DNA of 64,000 nt from positions 27,569 to 91,568 of the forward strand of contig JANQFQ010000116.1 of the NCBI GenBank assembly GCA_028277765.1, in the 5' to 3' direction. A program made the position numbers and the translations under genes. Below the pieces are notes generated by a model. It did no database searches. It worked only from the letters and a program-made list of their open reading frames with translations, and was not told the origin of the DNA. Each line of letters opens with the position of its first letter. Position 1 is the first letter of the stretch. Below, one piece after another: positions 7,565 through 15,816 of this stretch. The DNA is from Desulfobacterales bacterium (lineage in GTDB: Bacteria; Desulfobacterota; Desulfobacteria; Desulfobacterales; SURF-7).

Positions 7565-9673
7565 ATGCAGGATCAAGAATACAAAGACATGTTTAAGATA
7601 GAAGCCCTTGAGCTTCTTTCGGATCTTGAAGCCAAGTTATTAGAAATGAAGGAGGGCTACGATGACATTGAGCAAATCAATTCTACTTTCAGGATATTGC
7701 ACACGATCAAGGGGACCGGCTCGATGTTCGGTTTTAATGATATATCGGACTTTGCCCACAATCTTGAAACAGCTTTCGACTTTGTACGAAACAAGAAGGT
7801 AAACATAACCAATGACCTTATAAACCTGACCCTGACAGCTAGTGATCATATGAAAACAATGCTAGATGCAGGCGATGAGAATAAGGCAGATAATGATTTT
7901 ATATCGGAAGAAATCTTAACAGCTCTGAATGAACTGGTCCCTCTCATAGAGGATTCTCCAGAAAAACATGATACCAAAACTGCAGGTATTTTAAAAAGTG
8001 TATCTGAGGACGCTTCTTCTTCTGATATGACGTATAGAATCCGTTTTCGTCCTTCAGTTGATATTTTTACCACCGGCACAAATCCGCTACTACTCTTAAA
8101 AGAACTGCGCGGTTTTGGAGAATGTGATATAATCGCCCATATTGACAGAATCCCCCTTTTAAATGAATACGATCACAAGGCCTGTTATACTGACTGGGAT
8201 ATTATTCTCACAACCAAAAAGAGTCTTGACGAAGTAAGGGATATATTTATTTTTGTCGAGGATAGCAGTGAAGTGGATATTGATATTATCGATGATGGAA
8301 CCATTTTAGATAAAGAGCCTAAAAGGGATAAGCTTGGCGAGATTCTTTTAGACAGGGGTGATATTACTGCGGAAAATCTTGTACCGATACTACAAAAACA
8401 GGATGAAAAACAGAAAAAAATTGGTGAGCTTCTGGTGGAGCAAGACGTTGTATCTAAAAGCAAGATAAGTTCTGCTCTTTCAGAACAAAAGCATATACAA
8501 AAAGTTCGCAAGAAAAAAAGTGGATCTGTTCTCGCATCAAGCGTCAGGGTGCCCGCCGAAAAGCTGGACAAGCTTGTAAATTTGGTGGGAGAAATGGTTA
8601 CTGTGCAGGAGCGCCTCAGTCAGCTTGCTGTTTACGAGGATATTCCCGAGTTGACGTCGATTGCCGAAAATATTGAAAACCTGACGGACGGGCTCAGGGA
8701 CAACACAATGAGTATCCGTATGGTGCAGTTCGGAATAACTTTCACGGGTTTTAAACGTCTGGTCCACGATCTCTCAAAAGATTTGGAAAAAAATATTGTG
8801 CTTATAACCGATGGGGTTGAGACCGAGCTTGATAAAACGGTTATCGAAAAATTGAATGAACCGCTTGTACATATCCTTCGTAACAGTATTGATCATGGTA
8901 TAGAAAGCAAGGAAACAAGAGAATCCGCAGGAAAGTCTTCACAAGGGACAATATTATTGTCTGCCGAACATTCCGGTGCGTATGTGCTGATCAGTGTATC
9001 AGATGACGGCGCCGGCCTTGATCCTGATGTGATCTATAAAAAAGCAATAGAAAAAGAAATCATAGCTCCTGGCACAGAGATGACCCCAAAAGAGATTTTG
9101 CAGCTTATTTTTTCTCCGGGTTTTTCAACAGCAAAAAAGGTTACAGATGTCTCCGGGCGCGGTGTGGGTATGGATGTTGTTAAAAAGAGCGTTGAAGCGT
9201 TAAGGGGTTCTGTTGAAATAGACAGCGATAAAGGAAAAGGCACAACAGTTACACTAAAACTGCCCCTGACGCTTGCTATTATTGAAGGCTTTCTGGTTGA
9301 AATGGAAGGCGACAAATTTATATTACCACTTTCTTCTGTTGAAGAGTGTGTTGAACTTTCCCAGGAAAATGTGGACAGAGCACAGGGCTGGGATTTTCTT
9401 AATGTGCGCGGTGAACTGGTTCCATATATTCGCCTGCGAAAGTCTTTTGATATACAGAGTGACCCTCCGGAAATGGAGCATGTTGTGATTACAGGCGTAG
9501 ACGGACAACGGATCGGTGTTGTTGTGGACAGAGTTATTGGAAGTCATCAAACCGTGATCAAACCGCTTGGCAGAGCCATGAAACATTCCGAAGATGTTTC
9601 CGGTGCAACCATACTTGGTGACGGTACTGTGGCGTTAATATTAAATTTGGATAAACTTGTGAAAGCTGCATGA
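7565..9673 (+). CDS. cheA: Chemotaxis histidine kinase CheA
   Basis: 702 residues. P1 HPt domain at the N-terminus with phospho-His 46 in LHTIKGTGSMFG; a P2-like region opening YRIRFRPSVDIF; then an unusual stretch (about 255-315) of two similar helical repeats (KLGEILLDRGDIT and KIGELLVEQDVVS, each followed by a helix); P3 dimerisation helices; P4 ATPase with N box HILRNSIDHGIE, G1 DDGAGLD and G2 GRGVGMDVV; and a P5 CheW-like domain at the end. The kinase would take signals from the MCP through CheW and pass phosphate to CheY. The extra repeats resemble N-terminal domains of type II/IV secretion ATPases. Confidence 0.96.
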   Translation: MQDQEYKDMFKIEALELLSDLEAKLLEMKEGYDDIEQINSTFRILHTIKGTGSMFGFNDISDFAHNLETAFDFVRNKKVNITNDLINLTLTASDHMKTMLDAGDENKADNDFISEEILTALNELVPLIEDSPEKHDTKTAGILKSVSEDASSSDMTYRIRFRPSVDIFTTGTNPLLLLKELRGFGECDIIAHIDRIPLLNEYDHKACYTDWDIILTTKKSLDEVRDIFIFVEDSSEVDIDIIDDGTILDKEPKRDKLGEILLDRGDITAENLVPILQKQDEKQKKIGELLVEQDVVSKSKISSALSEQKHIQKVRKKKSGSVLASSVRVPAEKLDKLVNLVGEMVTVQERLSQLAVYEDIPELTSIAENIENLTDGLRDNTMSIRMVQFGITFTGFKRLVHDLSKDLEKNIVLITDGVETELDKTVIEKLNEPLVHILRNSIDHGIESKETRESAGKSSQGTILLSAEHSGAYVLISVSDDGAGLDPDVIYKKAIEKEIIAPGTEMTPKEILQLIFSPGFSTAKKVTDVSGRGVGMDVVKKSVEALRGSVEIDSDKGKGTTVTLKLPLTLAIIEGFLVEMEGDKFILPLSSVEECVELSQENVDRAQGWDFLNVRGELVPYIRLRKSFDIQSDPPEMEHVVITGVDGQRIGVVVDRVIGSHQTVIKPLGRAMKHSEDVSGATILGDGTVALILNLDKLVKAA

Positions 9674-9740
9674 ACGGTGAAGTGAAACAGATAAAGCGCT
9701 TCTAGCGAGACCAGGTTATTAACCATATTAAATCAAGTGG

Positions 9741-10286
9741 ATGAATAATATGACTGAAGAGACGACGGTCGAAAGCTGGCAGTACTTGTCTTTCAATCTG
9801 GACCAGGAAATCTACGCCCTGAATATTATCCAGGTGAAAGAGGTCCTGGATTTTACAGAGATCACAAAAGTGCCCAAGATGCCTGATTTTATGCGGGGGG
9901 TAATCAATCTGCGAGGTAAAGTGGTTCCAGTGGTTGACCTCAGGTTAAAGTTTGGTATGCCGGAAACTGAAAAAACTGTAGATACCTGCATTATTATCAT
10001 AGAGATTACACTGGATGGTGAAAGCACTAGCCTCGGGGCTTTAGCTGATTCAGTGCGAGAGGTATTAACACTGCAACCTGACCTCATAGAGCCCCCTCCA
10101 AAGATCGGTATGCGTCTTAAAACGGAATTTATCAAAGGTATGGGCAAAAAGGATGATGAATTTATTATCATCCTTGATGTAGATAGTGTGTTTTCTGATG
10201 AAGAGCTGGTCAGCGTGCAGGATGCTGAGGGGGAAATGGATATAGTCAACAGTGAGGATCAGCCGGAACATATAGAGGCGGTATAA
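9741..10286 (+). CDS. cheW: Chemotaxis coupling protein CheW
   Basis: 181 residues forming a single CheW domain (SH3-like beta barrels), with typical segments YLSFNLDQEIYALNIIQVKE, MRGVINLRGKVVPVVDLRLK and FIKGMGKKDDEFIIILDVD. It bridges the MCP and CheA. The C-terminus carries an acidic tail of about 25 residues beyond the domain. It starts 67 bp after cheA and belongs to the same cluster. Confidence 0.95.
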   Translation: MNNMTEETTVESWQYLSFNLDQEIYALNIIQVKEVLDFTEITKVPKMPDFMRGVINLRGKVVPVVDLRLKFGMPETEKTVDTCIIIIEITLDGESTSLGALADSVREVLTLQPDLIEPPPKIGMRLKTEFIKGMGKKDDEFIIILDVDSVFSDEELVSVQDAEGEMDIVNSEDQPEHIEAV

Positions 10287-10303
10287 GAGGTATTGACCTT
10301 GAT

Positions 10304-10381
10304 ATGGGTGAAGCGGCAATTGAAGATCCTTTAAAAGTGAGTGTCGGCGGTGACTCGCTTGATAAAAAGTTTGAGAAATAA
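10304..10381 (+). CDS. Possible 25-residue peptide between cheW and cheR
   Basis: A short open frame from ATG 10304 (MGEAAIEDPLKVSVGG...) to TAA. The same frame stays open upstream into the end of cheW, where it reads GGIRGIDLD. The composition is protein-like and acidic, but there is no clear ribosome-binding site. It may be a real small ORF, a decayed remnant, or chance. Confidence 0.2.
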   Translation: MGEAAIEDPLKVSVGGDSLDKKFEK

Positions 10382-10395
10382 AAAAAGGGCAAACG

Positions 10396-11256
10396 ATGAT
10401 CCCCAGTGTACGACGTGAATATCTGGACGCCAGGCTGTCTGAAAGAGAATTCAAACGGTTGGGGGCATTTATTCAGACCCGGACTGGAATCAAGATGCCT
10501 CCGCATAAAAAAGAAATGCTCGAATCAAGGCTACGCAAGAGGCTGCGCAGCCTGAGAATTCCGTCGTATAAGGATTACTGTCATTACCTGTTTAGTACGG
10601 AAGGCATGAAGAATGAGCTTGTTCATATGATTGATGTAGTAACAACCAACAAAACAGATTTTTTCAGGGAACCGGATCATTTTGATTTTCTTAGAGAGAC
10701 AGTCCTGCCGGAAATGCTGAATGGCCGGTATCGGCGGATCTCCGTGTGGAGCGCTGCCTGTTCCACTGGTGAAGAGCCGTATACACTGGCAATGGTTTTG
10801 GAAACTTTTTCAAGTTGTCATCCAGATAATCAGATAGAGTATAACATTCTGGCTACAGATATTTCAGCTGAAGCGCTGAAAAAAGCTGAAACGGGGATTT
10901 TTAATGAAGATCTGGTCAAAGATGTTCCCATGGAATATAAAAAGGAGTATCTTTTACGATCAAAAGAAAGGAAAAAAAAGCTGATAAGAATAATCCCCCG
11001 GCTAAGAAACAGGGTCGCGTTTCACCGGATGAATCTTATGGCTGATGATTTTAACTTGGCATATGCAATGGATATCATCTTTTGCCGGAATGTCATTATA
11101 TATTTTGAAAAACAGACTCAAGAGAAACTGCTGAAACGAATATGCCGATATTTAAAACATGGTGGATACCTTTTCATGGGTCACACTGAGGCGCTGGGCG
11201 GCTTTAATCTGCCGCTGGTATCAGTTTCGCCGACGGTGTATAGGAAAATAGTTTAA
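10396..11256 (+). CDS. cheR: Chemotaxis protein methyltransferase CheR
   Basis: 286 residues. An N-terminal helical CheR domain (SEREFKRLGAFIQTRTGIKM) is followed by the SAM-dependent methyltransferase domain with VTTNKTDFFREPDHF, the SAM-binding loop WSAACSTGEEPYTLAMVL, and DIIFCRNVIIYFE. It methylates receptor glutamates in adaptation. AAAGGG precedes the ATG. The opposing methylesterase CheB is not found here; CheD may provide part of the counter-adjustment. Confidence 0.95.
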   Translation: MIPSVRREYLDARLSEREFKRLGAFIQTRTGIKMPPHKKEMLESRLRKRLRSLRIPSYKDYCHYLFSTEGMKNELVHMIDVVTTNKTDFFREPDHFDFLRETVLPEMLNGRYRRISVWSAACSTGEEPYTLAMVLETFSSCHPDNQIEYNILATDISAEALKKAETGIFNEDLVKDVPMEYKKEYLLRSKERKKKLIRIIPRLRNRVAFHRMNLMADDFNLAYAMDIIFCRNVIIYFEKQTQEKLLKRICRYLKHGGYLFMGHTEALGGFNLPLVSVSPTVYRKIV

Positions 11257-11413
11257 GGAGATAGATGAATAGAGGAGTAAAAGATTAAAAAGATATGGTG
11301 CTAGGTGCTGGATGGCTGGTCGAAGTGAAACCACACGGAGTCTGGCAAGCGTAGATCCCGCTTCTTTTTAATGGAATTGATAAAATGATATTTTAAAAAT
11401 AGACAGGCTTGTA

Positions 11414-12013
11414 ATGGAAAAAAAACGGATCATGGTTAACACTGGTGAATCTTATGCCAGCAGTGAACCCGCAATTCTTTTTACTCTTCTGGGATCGTGT
11501 GTGGCTGTTTGTCTATACGATCCTATAGCGCGTGTAGGCGGAATGAACCACATCCTCCTTCCGGGAAAACCAGACATGAACAAGTATGATGATACAGCCC
11601 GGTTTGGTATTAATGCCATGGAACTTCTTGTCACAAAAGTTATGAAATATGGAGGCAACCGTCGTAAACTTCTGGCCAAAGCTTTTGGCGGCGGGCAGAT
11701 TCTTCCAGAATTATCCAAGACAAAAGGAGTGGGAATTAGAATTTCAGAATTTGTAGTGGATTTTCTGAATACTGAGAAAATTAGGCTTGTCAGTCATGAC
11801 CTGGGCGGTTTTAATATCCGAAATATTTTTTTCCACACAGATACAGGGGATGTATTTCTCAAACGGACGCTAGCAAAGAAACAGCAAGAGGTTATTGCCA
11901 AAGAGAAGAACTACCTCAGATACGTAAAACGGGAGATACTAGAACCCCGGAAGAGGGAGGTTATTATTTTCAATGGTATTAAAAATGAAAGATATAAAGC
12001 GGTTAACGGCTGA
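11414..12013 (+). CDS. cheD: Chemoreceptor glutamine deamidase CheD
   Basis: 199 residues. CheD deamidates receptor glutamines. The family's catalytic residues are present: Cys29 in LLGSCVAVCLYD and His46 in VGGMNHILLPG, with Thr24 just before the Cys motif. The downstream segments KAFGGGQI and LVSHDLGGFNIRNIFFHTDTG are also typical. The tail after residue 155 is longer than usual and rich in Lys/Arg. It lies 157 bp after cheR and 63 bp before a second cheD-like gene. Confidence 0.94.
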   Translation: MEKKRIMVNTGESYASSEPAILFTLLGSCVAVCLYDPIARVGGMNHILLPGKPDMNKYDDTARFGINAMELLVTKVMKYGGNRRKLLAKAFGGGQILPELSKTKGVGIRISEFVVDFLNTEKIRLVSHDLGGFNIRNIFFHTDTGDVFLKRTLAKKQQEVIAKEKNYLRYVKREILEPRKREVIIFNGIKNERYKAVNG

Positions 12014-12076
12014 GATAAAACAGCCGGAGATATTATATAAGGATACTTTACTAATGTTGATCAGGGAGAATTCTAA

Positions 12077-12628
12077 ATGAAAAAATTAGTCGTTATAAAC
12101 ACAGGTGAGGTGTTTGCGAGTAAGGAACCGGTAATTATCCATACACTCTTAGGGTCGAGTGTGGGGGTATGTATGTTTGAACCAGAAACCGGGATAGGCG
12201 GAATGAATAACATGATCCTGCCGGGGAAAGCGGATATGAAGAATTTTGATGATTCCGCTCGCTATGGTGTAAACACAATGGAATTGCTGATCACAGAGAT
12301 ATTAAAGCTTGGCGGAAAACGTGAAAATATTGAAGCAAAAGTTTTTGGCGGCGCAAGGATTCTTCCGTACAGCTGCATTGAAAAATGTGTTGGAGGAAAA
12401 ACATCTGATTTTGTTGTGAAATTTTTAGAATCAGAGCAGATCAGACTTATCAGTCATGATCTTGGGGGATCAAATGCTAGGAAAATTTATTTCCACACAG
12501 ATACCAACGAAGCAAACATGAAAGTCGTAAAAAGAAAAATACAGCCGAAGATTATTTTTGATGAGGCAAAGAAGAAGCATGCTGCAGACTATGAAGTAAA
12601 GAATTCAGGTGAGGTTACGCTATTTTAG
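12077..12628 (+). CDS. CheD paralogue with both catalytic residues replaced
   Basis: 183 residues, clearly homologous to the preceding CheD along its length (NTGEVFASKEP, KVFGGARILP, LISHDLGGSNARKIYFHTDT). The catalytic Cys is Ser28 (LLGSSVGV, codon AGT at 12158-12160) and the catalytic His is Asn45 (GGMNNMILPG, codon AAC at 12209-12211). Each can be explained by one base change. The rest of the fold is well kept, so this looks like a maintained non-catalytic paralogue rather than a decaying copy. It could compete for receptors, bind a CheC-like partner, or scaffold. The ribosome-binding site AGGGAG lies before the ATG. Confidence 0.92.
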   Translation: MKKLVVINTGEVFASKEPVIIHTLLGSSVGVCMFEPETGIGGMNNMILPGKADMKNFDDSARYGVNTMELLITEILKLGGKRENIEAKVFGGARILPYSCIEKCVGGKTSDFVVKFLESEQIRLISHDLGGSNARKIYFHTDTNEANMKVVKRKIQPKIIFDEAKKKHAADYEVKNSGEVTLF

Positions 12629-12668
12629 CATAATGGTCTTGTGATGATGATATGATCAGAGGTCGATT

Positions 12669-13076
12669 ATGGGACACAATAGTAAAGGGGAAGGATCAAT
12701 GAAAATTATTTTGATAGCTGATGATGATATATATTTGCAAAAAGTAATCGCAAGTGTGATAGAACAATCAGGCCATCTACCCCTGTTCAGCTCGAGCGGA
12801 GTAAGAGCTTTACATCTTTTGGAAGATAATCCAAGTATCGATCTTTTAATAACTGATGTTGTGATGCCGGAAATGACCGGTAAAGAGTTGGTCCGAATAC
12901 TTCGAAGCAGAGAGCAATTTCTAGCATTACCAATAATTATTATATCTGCTATAGTAAAAATTGACGATGCAAAAGAACTCCTAGACCTAGGAGCAACGTA
13001 CTTTCTTGGGAAACCATTAAACCATGATCATTTGATGGATTATATTAATAAAGCCCTAACATTTGATGAAGCTTAA
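12669..13076 (+). CDS. Single-domain response regulator
   Basis: A stand-alone receiver of 125-135 residues: acidic pocket LIADDD, phospho-Asp in LLITDVVMPEMTGKE, Ser in IIISAI and Lys in FLGKPLN. Two starts are plausible: ATG 12669 (AGAGG six bases upstream) and ATG 12699 (AGGGGAAGGA upstream). The shorter form begins directly at the first receiver strand. It is in the chemotaxis cluster, so it may be a second CheY or a phosphate sink; there is no output domain. Confidence 0.88.
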   Translation: MGHNSKGEGSMKIILIADDDIYLQKVIASVIEQSGHLPLFSSSGVRALHLLEDNPSIDLLITDVVMPEMTGKELVRILRSREQFLALPIIIISAIVKIDDAKELLDLGATYFLGKPLNHDHLMDYINKALTFDEA

Positions 13077-13228
13077 AGAGTAAGAAATAAGTTTTTGGAT
13101 TAGCTAATTAAGACGTAAAAAAAACTTATCGCAAGCAGTTGAAACATATGATCTTTTGGAAAAAAAGGTAGAAAAGATGGCGTTCTATCTAAGAGAGTTT
13201 TTGCTGGAACTGGAGGAGGGGGAAAGAA

Positions 13229-13933
13229 ATGGCAAACATCCTGGTTGTAGATGATGTGTCTGTAGTACGCACTTTTCTTGTCAACAAGTTGAAAGAGTTT
13301 GATGACAAATTAAATTTTTTTGTGGCAGGTAATGGAAAAGAAGCGGTTGACTGTTTAGAGACAAACAAAATTGACCTGGTACTGACTGATTTGGAGATGC
13401 CTGAGATGGATGGTTTTGAACTTCTTGCTTATATGAGCAGCAAGTATCCTGAACTCCCGGCAATTGTTATGACAGCAAACTGGTCCCTTGCTCTTGAGGA
13501 AAAAAACAACCAGCTTGCTTCCATCAAGTGTTTTAAGAAGCCTCTTGATATAGAAGCCCTGTCTCGGGCAGTGGATGAGACGCTGTTGAGCAGAACTCAG
13601 GGACAGCTTCAGGGGATTAATCTCGCTTCTTTTCTCCAGCTTGTCTCCCTGGAGTCAAGAGCCTGCACTCTGGAAATAACATATAAGGGTCGAAGCGGCA
13701 GTGTGAGCTGTTTAGACGGGGAACTGATCAATGCCGTGACCGGAGATGTTACCGGGGAAAAGGCCGCATATGAACTGATTAGCTGGGACAGGCCTTCAAT
13801 AAAAATTTTTAACACTATTGACAACAGGGAGGTTCAGATCAAAAAGCCCCTGATGAGTATCATCATGGAGGGGATGAGAATGAAGGATGAAAAGGAGTCC
13901 ACGGGGAACGGAAAGGATATTCGCGCCGTGTGA
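13229..13933 (+). CDS. Response regulator with C-terminal PATAN/DUF4388-like domain
   Basis: 234 residues. A receiver (1-120, VVDDVS, phospho-Asp in LVLTDLEMPEMDGFE, Lys in FKKPLD) is followed by a domain starting GINLASFLQLVSLESRACTL and continuing with GRSGSVSCLDGELINAVTG, the pattern of the DUF4388/PATAN family. PATAN receivers occur in chemotaxis-like and gliding systems and probably bind proteins. A strong ribosome-binding site, GGAGGGGGAAAG, precedes ATG. It is the last + strand gene of the cluster. In the 150-bp gap before it a frame reads as a short coiled-coil-like peptide (MAFYLREFLLELEEGE...) overlapping the start, possibly a leader. Confidence 0.88.
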   Translation: MANILVVDDVSVVRTFLVNKLKEFDDKLNFFVAGNGKEAVDCLETNKIDLVLTDLEMPEMDGFELLAYMSSKYPELPAIVMTANWSLALEEKNNQLASIKCFKKPLDIEALSRAVDETLLSRTQGQLQGINLASFLQLVSLESRACTLEITYKGRSGSVSCLDGELINAVTGDVTGEKAAYELISWDRPSIKIFNTIDNREVQIKKPLMSIIMEGMRMKDEKESTGNGKDIRAV

Positions 13934-14076
13934 TAAGTTTCAATCAATAAGATAAATTTTTCTTCATTCAATCGTCGTAGGGCTGATGCAGCTGTACGTG
14001 CATCATTAGCTTCAACAGCTGATTCAAGATCAGCCATCACTGGCAGTAAATCTTCATGCATGGTTTCTTTAGTCAT
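13834..14076 (-). pseudogene. Possible remnant of a hybrid-kinase tail
   Basis: On the minus strand the frame from ATG 14076 reads MTKETMHEDLLPVMADLESA... and continues EANDARTAASALRR, a helical sequence like the segment after the last receiver of many hybrid kinases. It then runs antisense into the REC-PATAN gene. There is no ribosome-binding site and no conserved domain core. A decayed fragment is the simplest reading; chance is possible. Confidence 0.25.
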
Positions 14077-14175
14077 AATGAATGACAATTTGGCTTGATG
14101 ACAATTTAAGTTGCAAATCGGTGGGCTACGCTTATTAAGGTATAAATTATGGTAAGGACTGAGAATATTATAGTT

Positions 14176-14508
14176 TTATTCCAAATCAATATAAACATAA
14201 TCCTCATCCTTTATCACGATTTCTTGCGGAACAGGATGTTTTGAAGCAACACCAACAGAACCCTCTTTTTCCCATTTTTTCTTTCCTTCAATTTCAAATG
14301 TATCTCCGTCTTTAAAAGTAATGGTTCCATTAAATTCAGCGGAAACATGAATGTTGTTTGGGTTTAAAAATCTAATACCGCCTTCAGAAATATTTTCAAC
14401 TTCAAATTCATTTTCCTTTATTTTTAATTTAGGTCTTTTTAAAGGTTTAAACACAATCCTTGAATGTCTCCTTCTTTCTTTTTCTGTCCGGTTTGCGCGT
14501 GATGTCAT
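14176..14508 (-). CDS. PilZ-domain protein (c-di-GMP receptor type)
   Basis: 110 residues forming essentially one PilZ domain. The two c-di-GMP-binding signatures are present: the arginine motif ERRRHSRIVF (RxxxR) near residue 12 and ENISEGGIRF (D/NxSxxG type) near residue 39. The N-terminal dozen residues are basic. AAAGGT lies upstream of the start on the minus strand. It has no visible operon partner; the neighbours are the chemotaxis cluster (convergent) and tRNA-Leu. This is one of five PilZ proteins in the window. Confidence 0.85.
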   Translation of the reverse strand: MTSRANRTEKERRRHSRIVFKPLKRPKLKIKENEFEVENISEGGIRFLNPNNIHVSAEFNGTITFKDGDTFEIEGKKKWEKEGSVGVASKHPVPQEIVIKDEDYVYIDLE

Positions 14509-14754
14509 TTTTTTTTATTACCTTTTTTTAATTTATATTATCATAATATCATATAACAATTTATCGGATATTACAAAAAAAATTTGGTACATGAGAATTA
14601 CTTTTAATAATAAAATATTCTCCTGTCCCAATTTGTCCCTTTGTGCCTGCTGAAGCATTTAAATCAGTAAAAAAGCTGTTTATAAAAATTTCGGGAGCAA
14701 AACAGCAGCAGAAAACAAAAGGGCCAGCCATGACAGCTAACCCTTTTATTTTAC

Positions 14755-14842
14755 TGGTACCCGGGGCCGGGCTCGAACCGGCACGGGCACAAGGCCCAAG
14801 GGATTTTAAGTCCCTTGTGTCTACCAATTCCACCACCCAGGC
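14755..14842 (-). tRNA. tRNA-Leu (anticodon UAA)
   Basis: On the minus strand an 88-nt cloverleaf starts GCCTGGGTGGTGGAATTGG and ends with an encoded CCA. The anticodon loop is CTTAAAA (anticodon TAA) on an AAGGGA/TCCCTT stem; the T arm reads GCCGGTTCGAGCCCGGC; the long variable arm (GGGCCTTGTGCCC) is that of a class II leucine tRNA. The acceptor stem GCCTGGG/CCCGGGT has two G-U pairs. Confidence 0.97.
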
Positions 14843-14850
14843 ATTTCTTT

Positions 14851-14878
14851 AAAAAACAGGCAACCACGGCTGCCTGTT
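14851..14878 (-). terminator. Intrinsic terminator downstream of the cytochrome c3 gene
   Basis: On the minus strand AACAGGCA (14878-14871) pairs with TGCCTGTT (14862-14855) over an 8-base loop, followed by a run of six T. It ends only 8 bases before the tRNA-Leu 5' end, so the tRNA needs read-through or a promoter overlapping the hairpin. Confidence 0.7.
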
Positions 14879-14967
14879 TCAAGTGCAACAAAAAATATAC
14901 AAAGTTGTAAAGGTTTTCAAGAAAAAAGGTAAATATTTCTGAAGGTATATACTGGACCTTTAAGTAA

Positions 14968-15420
14968 TTATTCTTTTGGATGGCACGCATTGCATCCTGT
15001 CGGAAGATCTGCTTTTGCCTCTTCTGCTTTTTTATTCTCTTCGTTGATTTTTAGATGGCAGTCTTTACATTGTTTGTGGTATGCATATTTATAATATTTT
15101 AAAGCTTCATCTGTCAGTTTCCCTTTTTCAAGAGGCTTTTCAGGGGTTGTTATCTGATCATGGCATCCTTTTGCGCTGCATGAGGAGACAGGTGATGTGC
15201 CGTCCCATGTATGATGGCATTTTTTGCAGCTGTACATGAAGTGATCAGCATGCGGGAATTGAACTGCGGTTCTTTCTAATTTTTTAACACCTTTAACTTG
15301 TTTCGAAGCATCTAACGTTATAACATCATCCGGCAGGCAGACCTGACCCGCGATAACAAATGAACTGGCTAACAATACTGCAGATATGAAGACTAAAGAA
15401 AAAAACCGGATCTTATGCAT
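14968..15420 (-). CDS. Periplasmic tetrahaem cytochrome c3 (class III)
   Basis: 150 residues with a cleavable signal peptide (FFSLVFISAVLLASSFVIAG, about 25 residues). Four haem-binding motifs are visible: CKKCH, CSAKGCH (the CX4CH variant common in cytochrome c3), CKDCH and CNACH. Extra His residues (FPHADHF, CHH, YHKQC) supply the distal ligands. These proteins shuttle electrons between periplasmic hydrogenases or formate dehydrogenases and membrane complexes in sulfate reducers. It is a single gene with its own promoter (15483-15511) and terminator (14851-14878). It is the strongest physiological marker for a sulfate-reducing lineage here. Confidence 0.95.
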   Translation of the reverse strand: MHKIRFFSLVFISAVLLASSFVIAGQVCLPDDVITLDASKQVKGVKKLERTAVQFPHADHFMYSCKKCHHTWDGTSPVSSCSAKGCHDQITTPEKPLEKGKLTDEALKYYKYAYHKQCKDCHLKINEENKKAEEAKADLPTGCNACHPKE

Positions 15421-15482
15421 TCTGGATACCCCCTAAAATATAAATGAGCATTAAAAATTTTCTTCTACAAATTGAAACGATT

Positions 15483-15511
15483 TCTATATTATTTTTTTTT
15501 CAGGCTGTCAA
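15483..15511 (-). promoter_or_regulatory. Sigma-70 promoter for cytochrome c3
   Basis: On the minus strand TTGACA (15511-15506) and TATAGA (15488-15483) are separated by exactly 17 bases and lie about 60 bases before the cytochrome start codon. The spacer contains an A9 run. Confidence 0.6.
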
Positions 15512-15665
15512 TGCCAATTAATGTTAATTTTCAATTTCCTGTTTCAGGCAGATGAGACACAATAGCGTGCTTTTATAACGGTTTATTACAGGTGATGGTC
15601 GCTAGTTGAAAAAATATAATGAAATTAAGCGGTTGAAAACAAAAAATCAGGCATTTCGAAGGTGA

Positions 15666-15686
15666 AAATCAGGTATCCCCTGATTT
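15666..15686. promoter_or_regulatory. Perfect 8-bp hairpin/dyad upstream of the glycyl radical enzyme gene
   Basis: AAATCAGG-TATCC-CCTGATTT forms a perfect stem with a 5-base loop in the 396-bp gap between the divergent cytochrome and glycyl radical enzyme genes. A third copy of the arm (AAAATCAGGC) lies about 20 bases upstream. It has no T-run, so an operator is more likely than a terminator. Apart from the cytochrome promoter, nothing else is clear in this gap. Confidence 0.35.
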
Positions 15687-15816
15687 ACTCATTGCGGTAT
15701 ATATGAGACATTAAAGTAGAATGCAAATTTGTTAAACTGTTTCAGCCTTGGGAGTCATCAAAATTTTAAAATGTTTAAGTACTATTTTCATATCATAAAA
15801 AAGGGGGACCTTAATC

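Noticed and set aside
14561..14990. Open frames on both strands covering the tRNA-Leu gene
   Set aside because: They are read through a tRNA and its flanking terminator, without ribosome-binding sites.
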